A stretch of 11,491 bases of DNA from Thermoplasmatota archaeon (GTDB lineage: Archaea; Thermoplasmatota; Thermoplasmata; RBG-16-68-12; JAGMCJ01), in assembly GCA_022848825.1 (NCBI GenBank), contig JAJISH010000130.1:1-11491 (forward strand), given 5' to 3'. The notes beneath the pieces are model-generated. The model saw only the letters and a program-made list of their open reading frames with translations, was not told where the DNA came from and did not search any database. This document shows, piece after piece, positions 1-6,480 of this stretch. Position numbers and translations under genes: made by a program. The first letter of the stretch is position 1. Each line of letters opens with the position of its first letter.

Positions 1-7
1 ACTGTGT

Positions 8-1210
8 ATGGATGTCTCCGCCATAAGGAAGGATTTCCCGGTGCTCCAAGGTGACGATGCACCGATATTCTTCGATAGTGCTTGCACGACACTGAGGCCC
101 GCTCAGGTCCTCGAGGCGATGAGCGACTACTACGAGAAATATCCATCCTGCGGCGGGAGAAGCATACACAAGTTCGGAACCCGCGTGACCCTGGAGGTTG
201 ACGAGGCCAGGAAGAAGGTCCATCGCTTCCTCAACTCGGAGACACGAGAGGAAATCGTATTCGTGAAGAACACGACGGAGGCGATCAACATGGTCGCCTC
301 GTGCCTCGGCTTCGAGCGGGGCGATGTCGTGCTGACAACGGACAAGGAACACAACTCCAATCTCGTTCCCTGGCATGAGCTCTCGAGGAAGAAGGGCGTG
401 ACGTACAGTGTCGTGAGGTCCAACGAGGACAACACGTTCTCCATGGAGAACCTCAAGGAGATGATGTCAAAGAAGGTGAGGCTCGTCAGCATGGTTCACA
501 CATCCAATCTCGATGGGCACACCATTCCGGCGAAGGAGATCGCGGAGGTCGTTCACGACTACGGCGGGCTTTTCATGATGGACGGTGCGCAGAGCGCGCC
601 CCACTTGCCGGTCGATGTCCAGGACCTGGATGTGGACTTCTTCGCGTGCTCCATCCACAAGATGTGCGGTCCGAGCGGCATGGGTGTGTTCTACGGGAAG
701 TACGACCTCCTCGAGGAGCTCGACACGTTCATCGTTGGCGGGGACACGGTCTCGGACTCGAGGTATGAGGGGTGCGAAATCCTGAGACCGCCCCACAAGT
801 TCGAGGCGGGGCTCCAGAACTTCAGCGGCATCATAGGAGCCGGCGAGGCGGTGGACTACCTCTCGAACATCGGCCTGGCGGAAATAGAGGAGCATTCGCG
901 CATGCTCAACAGAAAGGGCACGAAGCTGCTGGAGAACGTTCCCGGTCTGGAGATCCTGGGTCCGGACGTGGAGGGCCGGGGAGCGATTCTGCCTTTCAAC
1001 ATGGAAGGGCTCGATCCCCACGACGTCGCCATGATCCTGGACGAGGTGGCGAACATAATGATCAGGAGCGGGATGCATTGCGTGCACAGCTGGTTCAACG
1101 CCCACAACATGAAGGGCTGCTCGAGGGCATCTTTCTACATCTACAACACCGAAGAGGAGGTCGACATCCTCGGCGAGCAGCTTGCCAAGATGTCAGAGCA
1201 GTTCTCCTAG
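8..1210 (+). CDS. SufS-like cysteine desulfurase (class V aminotransferase fold)
   Basis: A 400-residue PLP enzyme of the class V aminotransferase fold, close to the usual ~400 residues of SufS/CsdA group II cysteine desulfurases. Family members remove sulfur from L-cysteine as a protein-bound persulfide for Fe-S cluster or thiolation pathways. Visible landmarks are DGAQSAPH near residues 192-199 (PLP-contacting Asp192 and Gln195), SIHKMCGPSGMG with the probable Schiff-base Lys218, RSGMHC with Cys358 at the position of the SufS active-site cysteine, and RASFYIYNTEEEVD near the C-terminus. The active-site motif reads MHC rather than the HHC common in SufS, so the substrate could differ (selenocysteine lyase or another desulfurase). 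The ATG at 8 fits the family N-terminus (MDVSAIRKDFPVL), but upstream signals lie outside the window. No SufBC or IscU gene is adjacent here. Confidence 0.85.
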   Translation: MDVSAIRKDFPVLQGDDAPIFFDSACTTLRPAQVLEAMSDYYEKYPSCGGRSIHKFGTRVTLEVDEARKKVHRFLNSETREEIVFVKNTTEAINMVASCLGFERGDVVLTTDKEHNSNLVPWHELSRKKGVTYSVVRSNEDNTFSMENLKEMMSKKVRLVSMVHTSNLDGHTIPAKEIAEVVHDYGGLFMMDGAQSAPHLPVDVQDLDVDFFACSIHKMCGPSGMGVFYGKYDLLEELDTFIVGGDTVSDSRYEGCEILRPPHKFEAGLQNFSGIIGAGEAVDYLSNIGLAEIEEHSRMLNRKGTKLLENVPGLEILGPDVEGRGAILPFNMEGLDPHDVAMILDEVANIMIRSGMHCVHSWFNAHNMKGCSRASFYIYNTEEEVDILGEQLAKMSEQFS

Positions 1211-1444
1211 CCTCCTGATGTGGACGACTTTCTGGCGGGCGTCCTCGAGTCTGATCCTCTCAACCACTACATCGCTGTTCTTGAGCTTGGAGAGTGCAAA
1301 ACGCAGCGTTCTGGGACCCAATCCGGTCTCTTCGCGAAGCTCCTTGTGAGTCATTGGGCCATTGTACAACAAAACTCTATAGACTAGCTTGGCCGAGGGA
1401 GGCATTCCTTCGAGGGCAAAGACCCGCCCTGTCGTTCCGGACAA
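1193..1444 (-). CDS. Small winged-helix DNA-binding protein
   Basis: An 83-residue protein that is almost entirely one winged helix-turn-helix domain. Residues ~14-60 (MPPSAKLVYRVL, then LREETGLGPRTLRFALSKL) form helices 1-3, and residues ~61-78 form the wing. This pattern is common in small archaeal MarR/TrmB-like regulators; the target is unknown. The listed start is a TTG preceded by GAGG four bases upstream, only two codons after an in-frame stop. An ATG at 1405 would start at MPPSAKLVY, which is where the conserved fold begins, and is a real alternative. The gene lies 66 bases downstream of the pilin-like pair on the same strand, so it may be co-transcribed with them. Its 3' end overlaps the convergent desulfurase gene by 18 bases. 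Confidence 0.65.
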   Translation of the reverse strand: MSGTTGRVFALEGMPPSAKLVYRVLLYNGPMTHKELREETGLGPRTLRFALSKLKNSDVVVERIRLEDARQKVVHIRRLGELL

Positions 1445-1510
1445 GGTTCCTCATAGTTTTCTTCCTCCGAGCCGATCATCGGCGGGGATGCAGATAACTG
1501 TTGCGGTGGC

Positions 1511-1930
1511 TCAGCCAATCGAGAGGAGCGCATATGTGCCGGGACCGCCGCTCCTGACCTCCAAGTGGACCTCCCACGTGCCGCTGGACAGCCTGAGAGG
1601 GCCATCGCTGGCGGTCATCCTCAGACCGTAGTCCTCCAATGTGAGATACCGCGTGTCCTCACCGATGAATCTGTACCTTATGGAGGCGCACAGAGGAGAG
1701 TCCAGTGGTCCCCCGAATTCGACGAAATCTATGTGGCGCAGCACGCCGTCACGAAGCCTGACGGTGATATCCGCTCGACCGCCCCCCGCATCGAGATACA
1801 GAACCGAGATGTTCACGAACCTGGCGATTTCGTTGACCAGATCGTCCTCGGTCCTCAAGCGGTCATACGTCTCGAACGCGGAAAGGACCATGGGAACGGA
1901 TATGGCAAGGACGACGGCGAACAGGAGCAT
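1511..1930 (-). CDS. Pilin-like membrane-anchored protein; 5' end probably frameshifted
   Basis: A 139-residue reading from ATG 1930. It begins with a hydrophobic segment (LLFAVVLAISVPMVLSAF) followed by a beta-rich, presumably extracytoplasmic domain; no family is recognised. The same frame is open upstream to 1988 and encodes GGGSVGLSTN just before the ATG. This resembles GSSGSVEGLPLQ before the membrane helix of the neighbouring gene, so the true N-terminus probably lies upstream of the ATG. No ATG, GTG or TTG exists in that frame, but a GTG at 1991, overlapping the neighbour's TGA stop (GTGA), starts a second frame encoding VIHASSKREQR. Skipping one base around 1955-1965 would join the two into a typical short basic leader plus pilin helix. 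It is therefore listed as a coding gene with an uncertain start. Confidence 0.55.
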   Translation of the reverse strand: MLLFAVVLAISVPMVLSAFETYDRLRTEDDLVNEIARFVNISVLYLDAGGGRADITVRLRDGVLRHIDFVEFGGPLDSPLCASIRYRFIGEDTRYLTLEDYGLRMTASDGPLRLSSGTWEVHLEVRSGGPGTYALLSIG

Positions 1931-1987
1931 GTTCGTTGACAGACCGACCGAGCCGCCACCGTTGCTCGCGTTTAGAGGAAGCGTGGA

Positions 1988-2449
1988 TCACACCCTGACC
2001 ACGGGAAAGGTTCTTGTCAACTTGATGTAACCAGATTTCTCCACGAGTATCTCCAGATGGCCTATGGGCGATCCCCCGTTCGGAAGGAACGCATCCGAGA
2101 CATCGATACGAGCCTCACCGTCCTCATTTGTGGTCTTGTATTCTGACACGCCACAGCCTTGGACGACGACGACAGCTCCCGCCAACGGGTTCAGGCCCTG
2201 GTCGAACACGATGACCGTTATCCTCCTGGGCGAGACTTCCGCTTCATCCAGATCATACTCCAACGTGTCGATCTGTTCCTCGCCATCGGTGATCTGAACA
2301 TCCCGAATCGATTTCGGAGGTTCCAAGGATGACATCCATCCAAGGACCATCGCGATCACTATCCCCGTGACGACAACCGCTATGAGCAACTGAAGAGGAA
2401 GACCCTCAACAGAGCCGCTAGAACCCATCCTGATACCTTTCGACCTCAC
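1988..2449 (-). CDS. Pilin-like membrane protein with beta-sandwich domain
   Basis: A 153-residue protein with a short basic N-terminus (MRSKGIRMGSSGSVEG), one membrane helix at ~17-38 (LPLQLLIAVVVTGIVIAMVL), an acidic linker, and a C-terminal domain at ~75-153. The C-terminal domain (RITVIVFDQGLNPLAGAVVVV, then TTNEDGEARI) resembles carboxypeptidase-regulatory-like or PEGA Ig-type folds. The N-terminus suggests an archaeal type IV pilin-like or class III signal-peptide protein displayed outside the cell; this is inference from pattern, not a family match. The start is GTG with GAGGG five bases upstream; ATG 2428 is an alternative. A weak TATA-like stretch lies at ~2483-2491. It is the first gene of a short minus-strand unit with the next pilin-like gene, whose candidate GTG start overlaps this stop codon. 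Confidence 0.7.
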   Translation of the reverse strand: MRSKGIRMGSSGSVEGLPLQLLIAVVVTGIVIAMVLGWMSSLEPPKSIRDVQITDGEEQIDTLEYDLDEAEVSPRRITVIVFDQGLNPLAGAVVVVQGCGVSEYKTTNEDGEARIDVSDAFLPNGGSPIGHLEILVEKSGYIKLTRTFPVVRV

Positions 2450-2525
2450 TGCATCCCTCAGGACGTTGGAACGCCCTTGTGAGTATTCAAGCTTCGTTCA
2501 ACTACAATTGTGATTGTGCTCGGAA

Positions 2526-2551
2526 AAGCCACCGGAGAGACTCGAACTCCC
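2526..2551 (-). repeat. Displaced 3' fragment of tRNA-Thr (putative att site)
   Basis: These 26 bases match 3597-3622 with one mismatch (c at 2541 against t at 3612) in the same orientation. They correspond to tRNA positions 49-73 plus one base: the whole T arm, the 3' acceptor strand and the discriminator. No other tRNA part is present. A copy of a tRNA 3' end at the far end of a segment beside an intact tRNA gene is the usual footprint of site-specific integration. The mismatch falls in the T loop and does not break a stem. Confidence 0.75.
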
Positions 2552-2645
2552 TAGAATGTTAGGAAACTGGTGACACAGAGTGCCCCAAATGCGAGGGTTA
2601 CCTGGTGTATGGGATTTCCGAATTGATAGCTGAATACCATATAAC

Positions 2646-2653
2646 TTTAAATA
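2646..2653 (+). promoter_or_regulatory. TATA box of fic
   Basis: The stretch TTTAAATA lies in an AT-rich patch. Its centre is about 28 bases before ATG 2678 but only about 11 before ATG 2660. With the usual archaeal TATA-to-start distance of ~26, transcription would begin at about 2676, giving a leaderless message that starts with ATG 2678. Confidence 0.55.
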
Positions 2654-2677
2654 CCTAATATGGAATATCGCACTTCT

Positions 2678-3571
2678 ATGCGAGAATCTATATTGCTGGA
2701 ACTCCGTCAATCCCTCTTGACCCGCAGCCCCTTGCCTTCCCTTCCGGAGTCGGTCTGGAAGAGAATAGGGGCCCTGAACACATGGGGTACGAACGCCATC
2801 GAGGGTAATACGTTGACGTGGCGGGACGTCGAGATGGTCCTGTTGGAGCAGCGAAGCGTGGGAAACCGCCCCATCCTAGATGTGCTGGAGACGCTGCATC
2901 ACGAGACAGCATTTCGAGGTTTAGTCCAACGGCTCGACGCCCCGATCCGGTTGCAGACGGTCTTGGAGCTTCACGAAACCGTCTTCCGCGGTATCCATCC
3001 TGACGCTGGCCAGTGGAGACGAGTGAGCGTCCGGATTACCGGCTCAAGGCATTCCCCACCAAGAGCGGAGAAAGTAGTTACGGCAATGGCTTCGTGGGAG
3101 GAGGAGTACGCAGAACGCGACCTGGCAGGCGAATCGACGTTCGGGTTGGCGTCGTGGATGCATCATCGTTTTGAGTCGATTCACCCTTTCACCGATGGCA
3201 ATGGACGTATCGGGAGGCTGCTCCTCAACTTGCACTTCCTCAAACACAGTTGGCCACCAGTGCACGTGTTACCACCACATAGGAATCGATATATTCACGC
3301 CCTTGAATCGGGGCTTTCGGAGGATCTCAGTGAGCTGAAGGCCTTTCTCAAGACCGCTATGGCCCGTTCTCTTCTGGACTTGCTTGACCAGGTGGGGACG
3401 CAAGAAGATGAGCTGAAACCTCTTGGGGCCCTCGAGGCTCGAGGTGATCACTCCACGAAATATCTGGGGCTCCGTGCGAGTCAAGGAGAACTACCCGCTA
3501 TCAAGACTTCAGGAAAATGGCATTCCAGCGACCGGGCCACGCGTCTCTACACCCAGTTCGTTGGCCGCTAA
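2678..3571 (+). CDS. fic: Fic family protein (self-inhibited, with C-terminal HTH-like domain)
   Basis: A 297-residue Fic protein. Fic enzymes usually transfer AMP (sometimes another nucleotide-derived group) from a nucleotide to a hydroxyl side chain of a target protein. The complete catalytic motif HPFTDGNGRIGR starts at residue 169, with His169 as the catalytic base and the GNGR segment for phosphate binding. An N-terminal inhibitory motif, TNAIEGN at residues 38-44, fits the [ST]xxxE[GN] consensus, so this is an internally inhibited (class II) Fic that needs no separate antitoxin. The last ~50 residues (STKYLGLRASQGELPAIKTSGKWHSS, in part) resemble the MerR/excisionase-like HTH tails of some archaeal Fic proteins. 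ATG 2678 was preferred over ATG 2660 because of the TATA box position; the longer form adds six residues. It is the only gene in the tRNA-bounded segment, so recent acquisition is plausible. The target is unknown. Confidence 0.88.
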   Translation: MRESILLELRQSLLTRSPLPSLPESVWKRIGALNTWGTNAIEGNTLTWRDVEMVLLEQRSVGNRPILDVLETLHHETAFRGLVQRLDAPIRLQTVLELHETVFRGIHPDAGQWRRVSVRITGSRHSPPRAEKVVTAMASWEEEYAERDLAGESTFGLASWMHHRFESIHPFTDGNGRIGRLLLNLHFLKHSWPPVHVLPPHRNRYIHALESGLSEDLSELKAFLKTAMARSLLDLLDQVGTQEDELKPLGALEARGDHSTKYLGLRASQGELPAIKTSGKWHSSDRATRLYTQFVGR

Positions 3572-3597
3572 GGATCGCGGCTCGGCTCCTCTTGACA

Positions 3598-3670
3598 AGC
3601 CACCGGAGAGATTCGAACTCCCGACCTGCTGATTACAAGTCAGCCGCTCTTCCAACTGAGCTACGGTGGC
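3598..3670 (-). tRNA. trnT-UGU: tRNA-Thr (anticodon UGU)
   Basis: A complete 73-nt cloverleaf on the minus strand. The acceptor stem GCCACCG pairs perfectly with CGGTGGC. The D stem is GCTC/GAGC, the anticodon stem GCTGA/TCAGC encloses the loop CTTGTAA with anticodon TGT (decodes ACA), the variable loop is AGGTC, and the T arm is GGGAG-TTCGAAT-CTCTC with one G-U pair. The discriminator is U73, as in several archaeal tRNA-Thr, and CCA is not encoded. No intron is present. Its 3' end abuts the fic cassette and is duplicated at 2526-2551. Confidence 0.96.
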
Positions 3671-3694
3671 ACGATGCGTCTCAAGCCCAGGCGG

Positions 3695-3702
3695 CTAATA
3701 AA
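3695..3702 (-). promoter_or_regulatory. TATA box of tRNA-Thr
   Basis: On the minus strand this reads TTTATTAG, centred about 28 bases before the tRNA 5' end at 3670, which fits transcription starting at or next to the mature 5' end. It sits in the 102-bp divergent promoter region shared with the zinc-ribbon gene. Confidence 0.55.
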
Positions 3703-3733
3703 GATTATGGCCTATTGAAAATCACATCACAAC

Positions 3734-3744
3734 AAATATATAAG
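3734..3744 (+). promoter_or_regulatory. TATA box of the zinc-ribbon/SAP gene
   Basis: The stretch AAATATATAAG is a strong archaeal TATA element centred at ~3739. It predicts transcription from about 3765, leaving a leader of about 8 bases before ATG 3773. That leader contains GTGAT, which can pair with the 16S anti-Shine-Dalgarno tail. Confidence 0.65.
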
Positions 3745-3772
3745 CCTGCTATTATCGTCGAAGCGTGATATA

Positions 3773-5395
3773 ATGGTGGACTGCCCCAGGTGTGGTGCGT
3801 CCTTGCCAGATGACGCTGAGAAATGCGCGATTTGTGGCGGGGATATGAAGGAGATCGCCTGTCCTGAGTGCGAGAGACAACTGTCATATATCGCTGAGCA
3901 TGAAAGGTACTACTGCTATGAGTGCGAAACCTACGCGCCGAAGGGGATAGAGATGAGCGATGAGGAGAGGAAGTGCCCGGAGTGCGACAAGTACCTGACG
4001 TACGTGTCCCAGTACGACAGATGGTACTGCTTCAACTGCCAGTCCTACGCGCCCAAAGAGGAGGTGGAAGAGACGCCGGAAGAAGAGCTGGAAGAGCCCG
4101 AGGAAGAGGATAGGCCAGAGCTGACAGAGGAAACCGTGAAGGCTTCGAAGCGCGACGACCTTGTAGCGCTCTGCAGGGCCTACGGGCTGAAGGTCGGCGG
4201 GAAGAAGAAGGACCTCCAGGACAGACTCCTTGTCTGCATAGAGGAGCGGGAGGAAGTCCAGCCACCTGAGGAGGAAGCTCCTGAGGAGGTCGAGGAAGAG
4301 GTTCCTGAGGAGAAGGAGCTGCCCGAACCGCCCGAGGAGGAGAAGCTGCCAGCACCACCCGAAGAGGAGACCCCACCTGAAGCCGAGGAAGAGGCCGAGG
4401 AGGAACCCGCCGAAGAAGCTCCTGAAGAGGAGATCGTTCCAGAAGAGGCGGACCTCGAAAAAGAGATGGAAGAGATCCTGGTGGAGACGGGCGTGGAGGA
4501 AGTTCCAGAGGTCCCTCCCGAGGAGGAAGAGCCGTTTGAGGCCCCGCGGCCGCCCGAGGAGAAGCCACCCGTTGAGGAGAAGGTCGTACCCGCGATCGCG
4601 AAGGCTCCGCCCAAGGAGAAGCCAGGGGTCAGGAGATGTTCCACGTGCGGGGAACCTCTGACGTACATCGCCAAGTACGAGAGGTGGTTCTGCTCGACAT
4701 GCAAGAAGTACGCGCCTGAAGCTAAGAAGGCAGAGGCCAAGGTGAAGAAGTGCCAGACGTGCGGGGAGGCTCTGACGTACTACTCACAATACGACAGATG
4801 GTACTGCCATACATGCGGGAAGTATGCACCGAAGGAGGTCAAGAGGGCAGTGGCGGTCGAGGAGGGCACATGCCCGAAGTGCCATGGCAAAGCCACTTAC
4901 GTGGAGAAGTATGACAGATGGTACTGCCCCACATGCAAGTCATACCTGCCCGTCAAGAAGCCAGCAGTCATCGTGAAGAAGAAGGCGGCAAAGAAGTGCC
5001 AGACGTGCGGGGAAGACCTCACGTACGTCGAGAAGCACGATCGTTACTACTGCTACGTCTGTGCGAAGTACGCTCCAAAGGAGACCCCGGCCAGGGCAGT
5101 TCGTCCAGCCACGGTGGTAGTACCAGTGGGGAGATCCGGGAGCGCGAAGGCGGGGATTGCCATGATAGCGACCGGAGCCATGTTCATCCTGGTTTCCGGA
5201 CTGCTGACACTGCTCGTCGCCATGGGAATGATCTCTGAATTCTCGTTCTATGAGAGCGCTGGCCGGATAGTCACGCTGTACGGCATGGTCTTCACTTCGG
5301 TCTGGTTCGACCTGTTCCTGTTCCTCGGCATCGTCTTCGTTCTGTTCGGTGTCGTCGCAGGCCTTGTCGCCACTACGAGCCCCAAGACGAAATAG
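3773..5395 (+). CDS. Multi-zinc-ribbon, SAP-domain membrane protein
   Basis: A 540-residue protein of unknown function with a modular layout. Residues 4-21 form a short CxxC/CxxC zinc ribbon. Two further ribbons start at C30 and C68 and follow the pattern CPxC-x5-YxxxxxRxYC-xxC-xxYAPK. A SAP-like helical motif lies at ~120-155 (SKRDDLVALCRAYGLKVGG, then KKDLQDRL). A Glu/Pro-rich acidic linker follows (~156-285), then four more copies of the same ribbon starting at C289, C327, C367 and C409. Two or more membrane helices lie at ~459-482 and ~504-532, with a short tail. The six ribbons are near-repeats sharing LTYxxxYDRWYC. SAP motifs usually bind DNA, and the C-terminal helices would place the ribbons at the membrane, presumably on the cytoplasmic side. 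ATG 3773 is supported by the TATA box. RaSEA follows 40 bases downstream. Confidence 0.85.
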   Translation: MVDCPRCGASLPDDAEKCAICGGDMKEIACPECERQLSYIAEHERYYCYECETYAPKGIEMSDEERKCPECDKYLTYVSQYDRWYCFNCQSYAPKEEVEETPEEELEEPEEEDRPELTEETVKASKRDDLVALCRAYGLKVGGKKKDLQDRLLVCIEEREEVQPPEEEAPEEVEEEVPEEKELPEPPEEEKLPAPPEEETPPEAEEEAEEEPAEEAPEEEIVPEEADLEKEMEEILVETGVEEVPEVPPEEEEPFEAPRPPEEKPPVEEKVVPAIAKAPPKEKPGVRRCSTCGEPLTYIAKYERWFCSTCKKYAPEAKKAEAKVKKCQTCGEALTYYSQYDRWYCHTCGKYAPKEVKRAVAVEEGTCPKCHGKATYVEKYDRWYCPTCKSYLPVKKPAVIVKKKAAKKCQTCGEDLTYVEKHDRYYCYVCAKYAPKETPARAVRPATVVVPVGRSGSAKAGIAMIATGAMFILVSGLLTLLVAMGMISEFSFYESAGRIVTLYGMVFTSVWFDLFLFLGIVFVLFGVVAGLVATTSPKTK

Positions 5396-5398
5396 CCA

Positions 5399-5407
5399 AG
5401 TATTTTT
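5399..5407 (+). promoter_or_regulatory. Possible TATA element of raSEA
   Basis: AGTATTTTT lies in the 40-base gap after the zinc-ribbon gene, centred ~33 bases before ATG 5436, which would leave a leader of ~7 bases. The T-run could equally end the upstream transcript. The assignment rests on spacing only. Confidence 0.3.
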
Positions 5408-5435
5408 GCCTCCGCAACCTATTCGAGTGGGTACA

Positions 5436-6449
5436 ATGACCCTGGAGGACGTCATCAAGCGGCTCAGGAAGCCGGGCAAAAGGGACCCCGAGAGGTTCAT
5501 CTCGACATGGACCGAACAGGAGGTCCTGGACGGCGAGACTGTAGAGTGCCTTGTGATCATTCTCCGGACAAAGGGCTGCTATTGGTCCAGAACGAGCGGG
5601 TGTTCCATGTGCGGATACATTGACGACTGCGCCGAGGACGTCCCTTCAGAGGACATACTCATGCAGTTCGGGGAAGCCATGAAGCGCCATGCTGGACAGA
5701 GGTTTCTGAAGATATACACATCAGGGAGCTTCCTTGATGATGACGAGGTCGGGACCGATGCGGCTCAGAGAATGCTCACCGATGCGCTCGCCCGTGCCGA
5801 TAGGGTGCTCATCGAGAGCAGGCCGGAATTCGTCTCCAGGGAGCGTCTTGAGGGGCTGCCCGAGCCACACAGGATCGAGATAGCCATGGGCCTTGAGTCG
5901 GCGAGCGATGAAGTCCTCCGGAGCTCGATCAACAAGAAGATGGACTTCGAGGACTTCAGGAATGCGTGCGAGCTCTGCCGGGATCTTGGGATTGGGGCGC
6001 GGGCCTACATTCTGGTCAAACCCCCGTTCCTTACAGAGAAAGAGGCGGTGATGGATGCCGCGGCGGCAGCGCGATCGGCGTCCGGTCTCGCGGACGTCAT
6101 CTCCCTAAACCCCGTCAATGTTCAGAGGAACACGCTCGTGGAATACCTATGGAACAGGGGCGAATATCGACCTCCCTGGCTGTGGACGGTCCTGGATGTC
6201 GTCGAGCGGAGCAGGGACACGGGCTCGCGCGTCGTCGTCTCAACGGCGGGAGCCGGCAGCAGGAGAGGTGCCCACAACTGCGGCGGGTGTGATTCGGCGA
6301 TCATCGATTTCCTCCGCGAGTTCTCGTTGGACGACTCGGCGAGTCCACCAGATCCGGGATGCGACTGCCGGGAACAGTGGCTCGATCTCCTGGACGCGCA
6401 AGGGCCCATGCAGTGCTCGGCTGACCCTCGCTCCTTCTTCGACAGATAG
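5436..6449 (+). CDS. raSEA: Archaeosine biosynthesis radical SAM protein RaSEA
   Basis: A 337-residue radical SAM protein. RaSEA works with ArcS in archaeosine synthesis at position 15 of tRNA: ArcS attaches lysine to preQ0 in tRNA, and RaSEA cleaves the product to leave the formamidine base. The [4Fe-4S]/SAM site is a non-standard CX7CX2C motif, Cys48, Cys56 and Cys59, in GCYWSRTSGCSMCGY, preceded by VIILRTK, both characteristic of this family. Later landmarks are KIYTSGSFLD, a SAM-contacting ESRPEF and the IAMGLES strand. The C-terminus carries CGGC (Cys282, Cys285) and CDC (Cys309, Cys311). ATG 5436 was chosen because the open frame from 5349 runs back into the upstream gene and MTLEDVIKRLRKPG fits a natural start. 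Assignment is from motif recognition without a search. Confidence 0.8.
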   Translation: MTLEDVIKRLRKPGKRDPERFISTWTEQEVLDGETVECLVIILRTKGCYWSRTSGCSMCGYIDDCAEDVPSEDILMQFGEAMKRHAGQRFLKIYTSGSFLDDDEVGTDAAQRMLTDALARADRVLIESRPEFVSRERLEGLPEPHRIEIAMGLESASDEVLRSSINKKMDFEDFRNACELCRDLGIGARAYILVKPPFLTEKEAVMDAAAAARSASGLADVISLNPVNVQRNTLVEYLWNRGEYRPPWLWTVLDVVERSRDTGSRVVVSTAGAGSRRGAHNCGGCDSAIIDFLREFSLDDSASPPDPGCDCREQWLDLLDAQGPMQCSADPRSFFDR

Positions 6450-6457
6450 CTTTTTTT
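6450..6457 (+). terminator. T-tract after raSEA (possible terminator, possibly also promoter AT element)
   Basis: A run of seven T begins two bases after the raSEA stop codon. U-rich tracts without a hairpin are typical archaeal terminators. The same tract is centred ~27 bases before ATG 6481, exactly where a TATA element for the next gene would sit, and no other AT-rich element is present in the gap. Confidence 0.5.
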
Positions 6458-6480
6458 GGCGGGATTCCTCTTACCCCCTC

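Larger units (their letters stand above)
2526..3622. mobile_element. tRNA-Thr-bounded cassette carrying fic (possible integrated mini-element)
   Basis: The segment between the tRNA-Thr 3' end (3597-3622) and its partial copy (2526-2551) has a repeat-to-repeat period of 1,071 bases and holds a single convincing gene, fic, with its own TATA box. No integrase, recombinase, replication gene or inverted repeat is visible inside. It could be a non-autonomous or satellite element moved by an integrase encoded elsewhere, the residue of a larger element, or a local tRNA duplication remnant. The boundaries are seen in the sequence; mobility is inference. Confidence 0.5.

Noticed and set aside
467..1105. 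Minus-strand open frame of 212 codons opposite the desulfurase
   Set aside because: It has no family features and lies entirely antisense to a well-supported enzyme gene.
2563..2658. Open stretch before fic encoding a CPKC-containing, zinc-finger-like peptide (ECPKCEGYLVYGISELIAEY)
   Set aside because: It has one CxxC pair only, no start codon upstream of the motif and no second metal-binding half. It could be a decayed gene remnant of the element, but 31 codons is too little evidence.
4032..4740. Two minus-strand open frames rich in Pro/Arg or Ser/Gly
   Set aside because: They are mirror readings of the Glu/Pro-rich linker of the zinc-ribbon gene, which naturally lacks stops on the other strand.
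5349..5435. N-terminal extension of raSEA by 29 residues
   Set aside because: It lies within the coding end of the upstream gene, and ATG 5436 fits the protein start and promoter spacing better.
6118..6480. Upstream part of the open frame that contains the DUF5611-like gene
   Set aside because: It overlaps raSEA in another frame and reads like noise; the conserved protein begins at ATG 6481.
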